Positions 1 through 11,470 of a stretch of DNA of 64,000 bases are shown here, piece by piece. The translations under genes and the position numbers were made by a program. Positions within the stretch are counted from its first letter, which is position 1; the number at the start of each line of letters is the position of its first letter. The stretch spans positions 23,446,001 to 23,510,000 of the forward strand of contig NC_092650.1 of assembly GCF_032118995.1 (NCBI RefSeq), read 5' to 3'. The notes under the pieces were generated by a model that was given only the letters and a program-made list of their open reading frames with translations, ran no database searches and was not told where the DNA came from. The DNA is from Asterias amurensis (taxonomy: Eukaryota > Echinodermata > Asteroidea > Forcipulatida > Asteriidae).

Positions 1-189
1 TTTTAAACTGGAAGAGCCTGTAAAATGCTTTGAAAAGGCAGTATTTAAAGGCTTTTAGGTTGAAATGTACACTTGTTGATGCTTTTTCCATAAAATTATT
101 ACACATCGAGAAAACTGTTTGGTTTTGATTTCTTTGTAATTTGACAGTATACTTACAATACTTGTTTGTTTTTACAAACACTATATCTA
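1..189. other. AT-rich flank upstream of first microsatellite
   Basis: No gene recognised. The stretch next to the array ends in a CACTATATCTAG-like motif before (TTA)n. This resembles the 3' terminus of L2/CR1-type elements, which often end in a short CTATATAA-like motif followed by a microsatellite tail. It is too short to classify. Confidence 0.3.
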
Positions 190-190
190 G

Positions 191-551
191 TTATTATTAT
201 TACTATTACTATTACTATTACTATTACTATTACTATTACTATTACTATTACTATTACTATTACTATTACTATTACTATTACTATTACTATTACTATTACT
301 ATTACTATTACTATTACTATTACTATTACTATTACTATTACTATTACTATTACTATTACTATTACTATTACTATTACTATTACTATTACTATTACTATTA
401 CTATTACTATTACTATTACTATTACTATTACTATTACTATTACTATTACTATTACTATTACTATTACTATTACTATTACTATTACTATTACTATTACTAT
501 TACTATTACTATTACTATTACTATTACTATTACTATTACTATTACTATTAC

Positions 552-644
<93 letters not shown>
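191..644. repeat. (TTACTA)n / (TTA)n compound microsatellite
   Basis: A few TTA units lead into a long perfect hexamer array TTACTA (to about 553), then pure (TTA)n to 644. All long open frames here (poly-Tyr, Ile-Thr, Ser-Asn) are translation artefacts. The array lies just upstream of the splice-acceptor-like motif of the first HNMT exon, so it may sit in a 5' UTR intron. The hexamer differs from (TTA)2 by one T-to-C transition. Confidence 0.95.
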
Positions 645-697
645 CATCATTTTTCTTTTGACAGCAAGTTGCATCGGGGAGTACAAGGGTATACATT

Positions 698-1108
698 ATG
701 GCAGCTTCTAAGCCAATGATGCGTTTGTTTGCCAACCGGGACCGCTACTTCAAGGCGTATGAGACTTTCCTTGTGTATTCTGCCAAGTACGAACATCAGG
801 ACACTTGGACCAAGACGGTGCTACTCGACACGATCGTCCCTCATCTCCCAAACTTAAACCAAGACAATGAACTCCGTGTCTTAGGAGTAGGCAGTGGATC
901 TGGTAAGGCAGTGTTTCAAATCATTTGTAATAATAACAATCTTGATAAAAAACAACAACATATGAATCTCGAAACCCAGATATAAAAAAAAATAAAACAA
1001 CCGGAGAGTTTCATTCAGGTGGTGAAAAACGAACACAAAAGTCTTGCGAGCAGATTATTATGTAACCATCTCTTCTTAGAAGCAAGCTAGTCGAAACGTT
1101 GAGACCAA

Positions 1109-1149
<41 letters not shown>

Positions 1150-3052
1150 GTAATTTCCCAGCCGTTTTTCTGCCTTCCGCCTATTAAAGTAGGCCCTAGT
1201 AGTTAAATAACAGGACAGTTCTTTTCAGAAAGTCCCCCGAGTTCCGAAAATCTACTCCGTGGTGGTAGAATTTTACAAGACAAGTTCTTTTAAAAAAAAA
1301 ACATATTCTACCCGGCAAGTAGATATTATACACATGTTACCGCAAAACATTGATACCTCACCATACAGTGCCTCAAAATCTATATCGAATACTTTCAGTC
1401 ACACAAGGTGGTTCTCTTATCCTAACCAGTCCATCATTAATGTTTAATTTAAATGTAATAAAATTACAAGAAATATAATGAAGTGTCCTTTTAATGACCC
1501 GCGCAATATATGCTTTTTTTGGGTAACTATTCACAGGGGAAGTGGAGTTTCCATTTTTGACCGCACTACTGAAGAAATATCCAATCATCACTGACCGTGT
1601 AGTTGAACCAGATGAAGATCAAATCATCAAGTACAAGGCATTGGTTCAAACCAAGGGACACGAACTACAAGGTGTGAAGTTTGACTGGCGACAGCAAACC
1701 CTTGAACAATACAGAGATACTGACGGAGTTGGAACCAAGTTTCAATTCATCAGCGCTATTCACTCCCTGTACCACGTGGATGACATACACAGTTCCTTGA
1801 TGTATCTGTACGATCTACTGGAACCTGGTGGCATATTGATTTCGATTCTCTTATCAGGTAAACGCACAAGAACGTGCGAGCGAATGGGGGGAATTCCTTT
1901 GAGACAGCAGACCAGCCTACTATGTTGTGAAGAAATCAGCGGGTAAACGACCTACCCCTGTGGCCACTGAAGACTTAATTTATATATTAACTTAGGATTA
2001 ACCTTAGGACTTAAAGGACGAGTTAAGTTCCGTTACCACAGACGGCTTAGGACGAGTTACTCGTCCTATAATAGATGGATTGCAATAGACCTTTATTTTC
2101 TTGATTAAACAAACCGCCTTGGTTGGCATGGATGGCCGAATTTTTGTAAAACACTCAATCGTATTTATAGAACCGGAGAAACCAACCGGAGAAACCAACT
2201 GAAGAGCCACGACTTGGAAAGATATTGCCGCCTGCATTGCAACCATACAATAAAGTATCTCCCTTAATTTATTTGTTTTCAACAAAAACAACACAATGAT
2301 TGAATATTTTTGTACGTTGTTACAAACAGTAGCGATCTGTTTTTGATTAGCATTCATGGCTTTCCATAGTTTTCCAACCAGGGTTGGTAAAAACTCGGGC
2401 TGTGACGTTGAAAAAAGGAATGTCTACACGCGTCATCGGCCGCCATCTTGGACGCATAACAAGGGAACATTGCACGCGTGTACGCGCTGCTGAGCGTGCA
2501 CTTTTCCCTTGTTAACACTTCAAAGATGGCGGTCGTTGACGCGTATTGCAATCCATCTACTCGAGATAGGATTAATCCTAGCATTTCGTGAAATCGGCTG
2601 TAGGTTAACTTGTTCATGTTGTGTATAAAGCCCCGTAACAATTTTTTCAAATACAAAAATCTAAGACTCGGTATGTATTGTTTTCTCTTTCAGACCTAAG
2701 TGGTATGTGGAAGTTTTGGAGACGTACACCCGACTTGTGTAAGCGTGGTCTGCGTAACATTAGCTCACGTGACATGCTTAGCTCGTTTGATCGCCATGAC
2801 ATCCCTTATGCCCTGAGTCGACACACTTCTGAAATGGAGATCACTAAATGCTTTGACGAGACATCTGAGGATGGGGATCTCTTGCTTGATTTCTGTCTTC
2901 AAGTGAGTGAATTCAAGAAGACGGCATCAGCGACCAAGTATAAGGAGGTGATAGAGCATATGGCCAGCAGTGAGTGCTCTAAGAAAGACGGGAGTAAAAT
3001 CCTCATGAGTAATGATTGGGAGGCAGTTATCGTTACGAAGCCGTCTAATTAA
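698..3052 (+). CDS. HNMT: Histamine N-methyltransferase-like gene, copy 1 (3 coding exons)
   Basis: Model: join(698..902,1537..1857,2694..3052), 885 nt, 294 aa, close to the roughly 292 aa of vertebrate HNMT. All junctions are GT-AG and phases agree (1 and 1). HNMT is a cytosolic SAM-dependent methyltransferase that methylates the imidazole ring of histamine. Visible features: N-terminal MMRLF and EHQ (residues 32-34), the SAM motif GVGSGSGE formed across junction 1 (about 63-70), VVEP (90-93), SLYHVDDI (145-152), the post-motif LLEPGGILIS (162-171) and C-terminal NDWEAVIV (282-289). Against human HNMT from memory, Gln94 and Asn283 have counterparts (Gln97, Asn282), but histamine-contacting Gln143 is His144, so the substrate may differ. 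An acceptor-like TTTTGACAG ends at 663, suggesting an upstream non-coding exon. Intron 1 carries an (ATA)n run near 1112-1146. The stop TAA lies inside the TTAA target site of a downstream MITE. Confidence 0.9.
2428..2544. repeat. Foldback (MITE-like) in intron 2 of HNMT copy 1
   Basis: Imperfect inverted repeat of about 117 bp. The left arm runs through ACGCGTCATCGGCCGCCATC and the right arm through GATGGCGGTCGTTGACGCGT. The same element occupies the same place in the second gene (about 25438-25554), so it predates the duplication. Confidence 0.7.
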
Positions 3053-3781
3053 AGGCCCTGTACACGTTTGGTAATTGTCAAAGACCAGTCTTCTCACTTG
3101 GTGTATCCCACCGTAAGCATAAAATAATAAGCCTGTGGAAATTTGGGCTCAATTGGTCATCGTAGTTGCGAGAATTATGAAAGAAAAAATACCCTTGTTG
3201 GACGAATTTGTGTGCTTTCAGTTAGAAATCTATCTATCTAGAAGTCTGAAAAATTACCTCTTTCTCAAAAACTACATTACTTAAAGCCAGTGGACACTAT
3301 TGGTAATTGCCAAAGACTAGCCTTCAGAGTTGGCGTATCTCAACATATGCATAAAATAACAAACCTGTGAAAATTTGAGCTCAATCGGTCATCGAACTTG
3401 CGAGATAATAATGAAAGAAAAAACACCCTTTCCACACTAAGTTCTGTGCGTTTAGATGGTTGATTTCGAGACCTCATGTTCTAAACTTGAGGTCTCGAAA
3501 TCAAATTCGTGGAAAATTACTTCTTTCTCGAAAACTATAGCACTTCAGAGGGAGCCGTTTCTCACAATGTTTTAAACCATCAACCTCTCCCCATTACTCG
3601 TCACCAAGAAAGGTTTTATGCTAATAAATATTTTGAGTAATTACCAATAGTGTCCACTGCCTTTAAGAGGAAGTCGTTTCCCACAATGTTTTATACTATC
3701 AACAGCTCTCCAATGCTTGTTACCAAGTCAGTTTTTAAGTTAATATTTGTTTTGAATAATTACCAAACGTGTACCTTCCCT
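3053..3781. mobile_element. TTAA-type MITE interrupted by a second MITE
   Basis: Outer element begins AGGCCCTGTACACGTTTGG and ends CCAAACGTGTACCTTCCCT, flanked by TTAA at 3049-3052 and 3782-3785. It is split by a related 378-bp element at 3285-3662 (ends AGCCAGTGGACACTATTGG and CCAATAGTGTCCACTGCCT), itself flanked by TTAA (3281-3284, 3663-3666). The inner copy has a central palindrome around GAGACCTCA / TGAGGTCTC. No transposase is encoded. TTAA target duplication is typical of piggyBac-type transposition, so these are probably non-autonomous piggyBac-like elements. The left TTAA contains the HNMT stop codon, so the 3' UTR of the gene starts inside this MITE. Confidence 0.88.
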
Positions 3782-3898
3782 TTAAAGGCACTGGCTTAAA
3801 CAAAAACAATTGCGAAGTTTTCTCAAGCATTGCGACATTTTTGAGAAGGTGCAACCTATTTTTTATCTATTTTTAATAAATTTTTCTTGATTTATATT

Positions 3899-4312
3899 AT
3901 AGGTTTTCTCGGTCAAATCGGCAAATGAGCAGTCAATTAAATTTGCATGCGTTCGAATTAAAGCTGGTTTGCTATTCCAGTTGTTACTGCGTTTCAAATT
4001 CAGAATTCGGCCATTCAATTTCGTTTTGGGTCGAGTCAAATTCCTTAAGCACTCTGTTCAATTTAGCGTAGCGTCATTCTTTTTCGTGACACACACGCCT
4101 CAAGAAGCGTCTGCGAATTTGAATGCTGCTTTGATGAATTGTTAAATTGAATAATTATTTTGTTAATTCGAACGACGCAACATTACATTTGACTAATCCC
4201 AAAACGAAATCTAATTACCCTTTTGAGTACTATTCGATTTTGCGCGAAATAGAATAGCTTGGTGGTTAAATTGGCTGCTCTTTTTCCGAAATTGACCGAG
4301 AAATTCGCCTTC
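3899..4312. mobile_element. MITE, TATAGGTTTTCTCGGTCAA family
   Basis: About 410 bp with a left end TATAGGTTTTCTCGGTCAA and a degenerate right end TTGACCGAGAAATTCGCC. Further copies lie at about 59865-60266, 61337-61752 and 63874-64000, with a fragment at about 44724-44882. It is non-coding, and the ORFs inside it are chance. Confidence 0.75.
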
Positions 4313-4367
4313 CGGTCTTTGCCTCATCCTTACTTTTGTCTGGCGCTCCATGTTTGACGATACCATC

Positions 4368-4904
4368 CAGTCACTGTATAAATACTCGTGTTGGACAATG
4401 AGGTCACGCTCCAGTGGATTACACAACAAAATCCATGACTGTTCAGCTCAAGCGCGCTCCCGCTAAAGAAGGCGTTACGAGAGGTTTAGTAAGTAACGCG
4501 GTAGTAAAGCGATAAGAATACTTCGTGAATAACACGTAAGGGCTTACTAAAGTCTTACTAAAGAGCCACGTAAGTGACCAATTTACGAGGGCTTCATGAA
4601 TAAGGCCCCAGGTACTGTAGAGTTTGTTCTTAGAGAACTGGGGCCTTATTCATGAAGCCCTCGTAAATCGGTCACTTACGTGGCTCTTTAGTAAGACTTT
4701 AGTAAGACTTTAGTAAGACTTTAGTATCCCTTACGTGTTATTCACGAAGCATTCGTATCGCTTTACTACCGCGTTACTTACTAAACCTCTCGTAACGCCT
4801 TCTTAAGCGGGAACACACATGAGCTGAACAGTCATGGATTTGTTATGAAATTCACTGGAGCGTGATCTCATTGTCCAGAACGAGTATTTATACAGTGACT
4901 GTAG
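4368..4904. repeat. Long foldback element, about 540 bp
   Basis: Two arms of roughly 240-260 bp are reverse complements with few differences, around a central loop near 4611-4638. The outer ends pair CAGTCACTGTATAAATACTC with GAGTATTTATACAGTGACTG. The right arm carries one extra copy of an 11-bp TTTAGTAAGAC unit. This is a foldback transposon or a large MITE. The ORF at 4211-4429 overlapping its left end has no family resemblance. Confidence 0.85.
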
Positions 4905-5037
4905 TCAAAGAAAAAAAAAACCTTGTCACACGAAGTTGTGTGCGTAGGGTTGATTTTGAGACCTCAAGTGCACCAATCAAGGTTTAATGTTAATACTTAT
5001 ATTGCGTAATTACCAAAAGTGTCCTCTGCCTTTAAAC
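4905..5037. mobile_element. Truncated TTAA MITE fragment
   Basis: Contains pieces of the window's commonest MITE: GTCACACGAAGTTGTGTGCG, GAGACCTCAAG and the right end TAATTACCAAAAGTGTCC followed by TTTAA. The left half is missing. Confidence 0.6.
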
Positions 5038-5078
5038 TCTAAGAGTTTACGACGCCTTGTCCAAAGCTACGATGTACT

Positions 5079-5909
5079 GTGGGGTCGAAGCATAGTTTTT
5101 CGAGGTTTTCTCAACCTCGTTCAAAACAAAGCCGCTTCGTTGTACTGAATTTCGGAGTCCCTCAAGGATCTGTCTTCGGACCTTTGTTTTTCATCATATA
5201 TTCTTCCCCTCTCGCAAACATTGCACGAGGGCATGACGTAATAATTCATCTATATGCAGACGACACTCAACTGTATGTACCTTTCGATCCATCCGACACA
5301 GCAAGTGAACTGTCTGCAAAACATCGCTTGGAAAACTGCATCACAGATATGACATCCTGGATGCTTGTGAACAAGTTTAAGTTAAATGAATCTAAACCAG
5401 AATTGCTCTTTGTTTCATCTAAGTATCAGCAGCGTTTGATAAAAACCCATCATGTAAATATTGGTAGTGCTCAGATTACCTCCGCTACATCTGTACGTAA
5501 TCTTGGTGTTATTTTTGATATTAATATGTCTATGGATACACATTTAAGAAAGTTTGTCAGTCTGTTTATTTAATATAATGTCCATATCTTGAACAATTTT
5601 CGTAGAACTCTTGATGACAAATCAGCTTCTATCCTGGTACATGCCTTTGTTTTATCTCGTTTAGATATTGGAAATGGTCTTTTGTTCAATATTTCTAAAC
5701 AAAATCTAAATAAACTTCAACATGCCTTGAATGCAGCAGCTAGGGTCCTCTCTAAGATCTCTAAATTTGACCATATTTCACCGGTTTTACAGAAACTTCA
5801 TTGGTTGCCAGTACAAGAGCGTATTCAGTTCAAAATTATACTTTTAACATGGAAAGTACTTCATGGATTAGCACCAGGCTATCTCAATGAACTTATTAAA
5901 ACCTGGTAA
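5079..5909 (+). pseudogene. Non-LTR retrotransposon reverse transcriptase fragment (CR1/L2/Jockey-like)
   Basis: One reading frame covers the C-terminal half of a reverse transcriptase, broken by a single in-frame TAA at 5571-5573. Visible motifs: [16 protein letters not shown] (RT motif 4), the catalytic YADDTQLY box, then [11 protein letters not shown] and NLGVIFD (thumb side). After the stop come LHWLPVQERIQFKI and LAPGYLNELI, the usual C-terminal signature of L2/CR1-like ORF2 proteins. The upstream fingers and endonuclease domain are absent and the C-terminus is cut short. It is therefore a dead fragment of an element that moved by target-primed reverse transcription. Confidence 0.88.
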
Positions 5910-8900
5910 AGAGCAATGAAGAGATGTTGGTAGTGTAAAACATTGTGCGCGCGTGCTTAGACCATTATACTATCAGCAGAAAAATAACCCATTAGGCCAA
6001 CGAAGACTTATATGCCTTAGTCTCGATTCTAAGTCTTCTTTGTGCCACAGTTATTAAAAAGGGTATAGGAGTGAAAATAATGCACTTGAAAAGGTCAAAC
6101 TGAAGTTGTATTTTGTATTCATTTAGGGATAGTTATCATAACAGGCGAAAAATACACCATAAACAACAACAGATGTGTTGATACTTCTGCAGGGGTGGGA
6201 GGAATTAAGGCCAACTTTTAATGAAAGAGGACAAACATAAAAATAAAATAAAAATAAAAAAATATAAAAAAATACACACGATGACGTTTCAAGTTAAAAT
6301 ATTTCGCTGCAATGACGTGTTCTTCATCACAGAGTACGTGCAGTTGCAGATACACATACATCCAACGTGAACATCCCAGGTCCACACATACGATGATTCT
6401 ATTACCATAAACAACTTCGAAAACTAAAACATTTCAACGAAAAATGATTTGATACAAACACGAGTGATCCTCATGCGGTATAAGACCTTAGTTTTTGTTT
6501 TAGTGCACATGGTTTTCGCCGCGAGAGGGCGCCATAGCATGAACCACTCTTTAAACAGAATAAGCCAAGCCCCGACCGCCGACCCACTTTGACGTCCAAA
6601 AAATAATTGGTCAGACTCATATGGCAGCACAATAACAATATACCCTCACATACAAATAAGACGTAGGCCAAATGCAGACAACCAGATCTGAATGTACATG
6701 TCACTACGGCTCATAGTCATCTGATTGAAGCTCACCACGTAATGTTTGAAGAGTCGGTGGTCTTTTTTGTCGAGACGATCCTCCGATCAGTTGAATCCAA
6801 GACCTGTATTTTGCTTTAAAGTCTTGTTTGGACCTGGACCGTCCGCCCTGCTGGCCGTAATAGGATTAAGTACAACAAACAACTGTTTCATTTTTGACAT
6901 TAAGGTGAGACGCAAGTATTTTTTGTATGTTCACATGAACACTAAATCGAGTGCCAATAGTGAATGTTATGGGACAACCTACCAGTACGCATCAGAAATT
7001 ATAACTACTAGCGGGATGCCGCGCTTCGCGCGGCACCCCGCTAGGATATAAAAATCCTTTACACATATTTCGAAATGTGGGTGAGGGTGTTTTACGCCTC
7101 TCTCAATATTTATGCATGGCGTCATAATTCTAACCCAAAATGAACCTATTTCGCACGTCCACCACTACTTGCAGTGGCTGTACCCACCTCGTTTTGGGTT
7201 AGACAACGTACCTTATGCATCTAGAAACTATAAGGCTCCCCCATGATCCTTATATGGGTCTAATATGTTGGGCCTCCCTAACGTTACACGTTTTTCAAGT
7301 CAGCGTTGATAGGTGAAACTGACCGTTAGCCAGCAATAACTAAAGTTTCTTTTGTACTACACTACCAAAACTTTCTCCACCGCTCAATATACATTCATAA
7401 TGCTTGCATTTCCTTTTTAAAAAACATCGTCAAAAATGACATTTTTACGTCCCACGATACATAGCGTTGCTACAGCACTTCAGTAAAGCGAGTTTTTGGA
7501 ACATGCTGTGTGCCACAAATCTAATTTATCTACTGTTTTTTTCGGGGGGGGGGGGCGGGGGCGGTAAGAGCGTAGGCCTCTTTTTAGTTTATTGTCATCT
7601 AAATTGGTCTTGTAAACTTTCTGGTCAATAGGCTGCATGTATAACAGGAGCACTTAACGTGAACGTCAAAAAAGTGTTTTGCAGGCAGAGATGCCAAGTC
7701 CAGAGGCTAGCTATGTGTGAGATTTTTCAAAGCTCAACCCCCATCCCCCCGGAAAAAAAATTGCCAGTTTAAGAAGGCCTTTTTAAATCGCCGCCCAACC
7801 TTTTTTTTTTTTTTATAAATAAATAAAACAATGTGAAATTTAATTGTGGACAAAAAGTGTTTCAAAATGCATCAGAAGCCTCCTCAGAATATTTAAAACT
7901 CACTTGAGGTACACAGGAGATGTTGATGGTTAATGTGGAGGTTCGATTGTGTCAGATTATATCCTTCCAAACTTGAAAAAAATAGACTCAAAATGATGTC
8001 CAAAATCAATCGCTCACTTCTTCTGCCTGTTGTGTCTTCGCTAGTGGAGCGCATTTCAACGATTTTGCTAAAAGGATCGGAACAAACTTGTGCGCAATAA
8101 GCGTTTTGCGCTCTGCCGAATTTGAGCTGAACCTACTGGATGAGCAAAAGCGTGCGCAATCTGCAAATTTGCGCTCTGTTTGTACAAATTTTGTACAAAA
8201 AATGTCGTTAATTTTTTTTTCCCGATCTCGCCCCAATAATGGTTGATGTGCATGTGAGCGTGAGACAGAGCCCAAAAGCGCGAGTCTCACGCCTAATGCG
8301 TGAGACTTGGCAGGTCTGGTTTTGTTTTATTGTCACTTTGGGCTTATTGCATCTCGCGAAATTTGAACGACAAACGACACAATTTCTGACCGCGTTCATG
8401 TTCACGCTGCTCTAGGAACAAACCTCCATACATCCCATATCTCTGGAACCCTATATCGTACAAACTAAATAAAAACGATAAACTCGTCCCCACTCCTTAA
8501 TTTTCTCTAACTTATTTCACTTTCAGAAAGCATGTCAAGTCATGTTTAGGGTTTGTTACGTCCAGTTTGGGTCAATAGACAAACTCCTAAAAATGTACCC
8601 TATTCAGCCACACGAGGTCTCTTTTGTTAATATTATCTCCATCAGTAACCAACCCGACGGGCCGATGGCTAAATTAGGCTTCAAAATGGATTTGGCAAAA
8701 TGTACATTGTGAGACCTGACCGACACACTGCTCTAACCAACTTTATGAATGGACTTATTCAAAAGAAAACTTAATGTCGTTTTGCTTAACAACTTTGACC
8801 AAATGCAAAGCAAAGTTCTTTTTTTACAGCTTCAAAACAGCCTTTGACGTGTGTGTATAAGTTTCACCATAGAGTAAGGAATGGTTTCACAATTCTCCCT

Positions 8901-9839
8901 CCATGGTTAAACTCTGAAACTGCAACATTATACCTCCATGAACAGACCGTATTCTAAAACGGTATTCATGTACCCATTTGAGTTTACTGGCAAAAGGTCC
9001 AAGGTCGCCACCCACTGTCAACCTAAAGTGGTCCCACGGCGACCTTCTTCACCAAGCAACAGGTGGCCTGTCTCAAACCAGACAACACACCACTCACAAT
9101 ACACTGACCAGAATGGCTCTTTGTGTAAGGCCCTCCCCCACCCCCAAAATGTTATTAATTGTAAAGTTCCCTTAGACACCTTCCAACCTATAGCCGGCCC
9201 TACCCAATGTTTCCAAATCATTAAGCTTCCGTTTGATCCCATCCTTGTTCATCATGATAATTTTCATGCCGTTTGGAAGTGAATGCCTTTTTATAAATAT
9301 TCTCCATTTAATCTTTTCAACAAATGAGTCACCCGCAGAAGGATTTCTAGGAAGTCTGATAACAACGTCGACCAGTGGTTGACACATGGTCACCTGCGAA
9401 ACATCAATCTACGGTACTTCATCCATTCAATGCAAATTCGGTCAAATTCGTGAGATTGGTTTCGGTTGTCCTGGCACCAAGCCTCTTCGACCCTTTCGAC
9501 CCTGCGCGGCAATGAATGAACCAATCCGGAGCACCATCTGCGAAACATTGTCCAATGAGTCGCCTGTCAGAAAGATTTCTAGGAAGTCTGGTAACAACAT
9601 CGACCAGTGGTTGACGCACGGTCGCCGCCCAAACTTCCTCCAATCACATGACTTGTAAGTGCGAGTTTGGATCCGGGTTTTGCAGACTTGCAACCCGACG
9701 TCTGAAACCACACAAACGTATTGAATTCCACACAAACAACCGTGTTGGATTCCACAAGGATGCCATACCACTGGACCTTCTAATTTTTAATCCAAGATGG
9801 CGCAGGTTACGCTTTTAATAGTATAGATTTGCCTTTGTT
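5910..9839. other. Intergenic, no gene recognised
   Basis: The short ORFs here have no family resemblance. Visible structure: a GC-rich perfect hairpin at about 7018-7035 (GCCGCGCTTCGCGCGGC), an inverted pair CTAACCCAAAA / TTTTGGGTTAG at about 7132-7201, poly-G and poly-T runs near 7550 and 7800, an inverted pair GCCAAGTC (7693) / GACTTGGC (8303) that may bound an old MITE, and a direct repeat of about 50 bp (9345-9395 and 9580-9630, containing CGACCAGTGGTTGAC). Confidence 0.5.
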
Positions 9840-9965
9840 AAAAAAAATATCACAAAACTCACTTGTATCAGATGTAAATTGTTGTATTTATAGTTCCATT
9901 GGTTTTGCTCTTTACAGCGTTTGATCTTGATGTAAAGGCGCTTTATAAATATTTAGTTGTATAGT
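9840..9965 (+). mobile_element. Possible L2-like element 3' end
   Basis: Ends GTAAAGGCGCTTTATAAATA, matching the general form of L2/CR1-type and L2-tailed SINE 3' termini. No coding part is visible upstream. Confidence 0.45.
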
Positions 9966-10261
9966 CACTAGCCAACACTCTGGAATCCCTTGGCCTTTAC
10001 CTTGCCTGTTGTGTGTGGGCCCATGCGTACTTTGACATTTTACGTCGAAGGTTACGCTCACTGGGTTTGTGTTCAGCGCAGGGTAGGTAGTGCTTTCTGC
10101 TGTTCCAGCCAGGCTTCTGATTGATGATACCCAAAGCCTACAGCCGATACGACTGCCAAAGGGGGTCAACCTGTTTTATTCCCGGGCGAAGTAGGTGGCA
10201 AAGGCCGTGGACCCTGGACAAATGGTTGATTTGAAGCACAGGCCTTGTGTATGGCAACTTG

Positions 10262-10560
10262 CATACAAAACTATGGTGGCCCTGAAAGGACACAGCCAGT
10301 CGTGAATATTTTTGCGACGTGAGAATATTTTTGCGATGTCGTGAATTTATTCACGACAAGTCGCGAATATGTTTGCGACATCGTGAATTTATTCGCGACA
10401 AGTCGCACATTTTGTCACGACTAGTCGCGAATATTTTCACGACGTCGTGAATAAATTTGCGACTAGTCGCGAATATTTTCAAGATTAGTCGCGAATATTT
10501 TCACGACTAGTTGTGAATAAATTTGCGACTAGTCGCGAATATTTTTTCAGTAGCTTGAGA
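10262..10560. repeat. GTCGCGAATATTTTCACGA-type tandem array, copy 1
   Basis: Irregular tandem units of about 18-22 bp combine GACTAGTC, TCGCGA, GACGTC and AATATTT, nearly all locally palindromic. The left border reads ATGGTGGCCCTGAAAGGACAC. The same border and array recur in the opposite orientation at about 17095-17445, so this is a dispersed element with an internal array rather than a simple local expansion. Confidence 0.8.
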
Positions 10561-11090
10561 GTGCGTATTACTAAACGGGCGATAGAGGGCGGTGACGGCT
10601 GGCTGCAGCAGCATGTACACATGCATTTGCGTTACATAACCTTAGTTTTCACCTGGGTTGAATAAATAAGCTCTAAGTAAAAGCTGCTCTAACGTTGCTT
10701 TATGTGCAGAATGAATGGAAATAATGTTCCTCTTAATAAAAAATGTTTGTATTAACAGACATTATGGTTAGGTTTGGACAAGTTTGTTTTAACAAAAGTC
10801 TACTGTGCATACACAATCAACAGGAATGTGTTACGTTCGACTTGAATAGTGCATACATTAAAGATGCAGTTTTTGTGTATAAAATATTAACAGTGAAATT
10901 TGTTTTTAAAAATGTTCTTTTGGTTACTCTTCTTTAAAAAAAAGCATGAATACGAATAGTGCATTTACCAAAACAACTCTGTGACCCTTCTACGTATACA
11001 TAGGAACATGCAAACAAACGTCTTGCATGGAAATTACATGGTTTATTTGTCTATAACTATGGAGAAATTACATTTTATGATTCAACTTAA

Positions 11091-11466
11091 AGGCAGTGGA
11101 CACTATTGGTAATTGTCAAAGACTAGCCTTCACAGTTGGTGTATCTCAACATATGCATAAAATAACTAACCTGTGAAAATTTCAACTCAATCGGTCATCA
11201 AAGTTGCGAGATAATAATAAAAGAAGAAAACACCCTTGCACGAAGTTGTGTGCGTTTAGATGGTTGATTTCGAGACCTCAAGTTCTAAATCTGAGGTCTC
11301 GAAATCAAATTCGTGGAAAATTACTTCCTTCTCGAAAACTATGGCACTTCAGAGGGAGCCGTTTCTCACAATGTTTTATACCATCAACCTCTCCCCATTA
11401 CTCGTCACCAAGAAAGGTTTTATGCTAATAATTATTTTGAGCAATTACCAATAGTGTCCACTGCCT
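11091..11466. mobile_element. Full-length TTAA MITE (AGGCAGTGGACAC family)
   Basis: 376 bp, flanked by TTAA at 11087-11090 and 11467-11470. Ends are AGGCAGTGGACACTATTGG and CCAATAGTGTCCACTGCCT, with a central near-palindrome TTCGAGACCTCA / TGAGGTCTCGAA. It is a good reference copy for the family. The overlapping ORFs at 11204-11552 come from the repeat and are not genes. Confidence 0.9.
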
Positions 11467-11470
11467 TTAA

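Noticed and set aside
141..735. Poly-Tyr, Ile-Thr and Ser-Asn frames
   Set aside because: Artefacts of the TTACTA/TTA array. Only the ATG at 698 starts a real coding exon.
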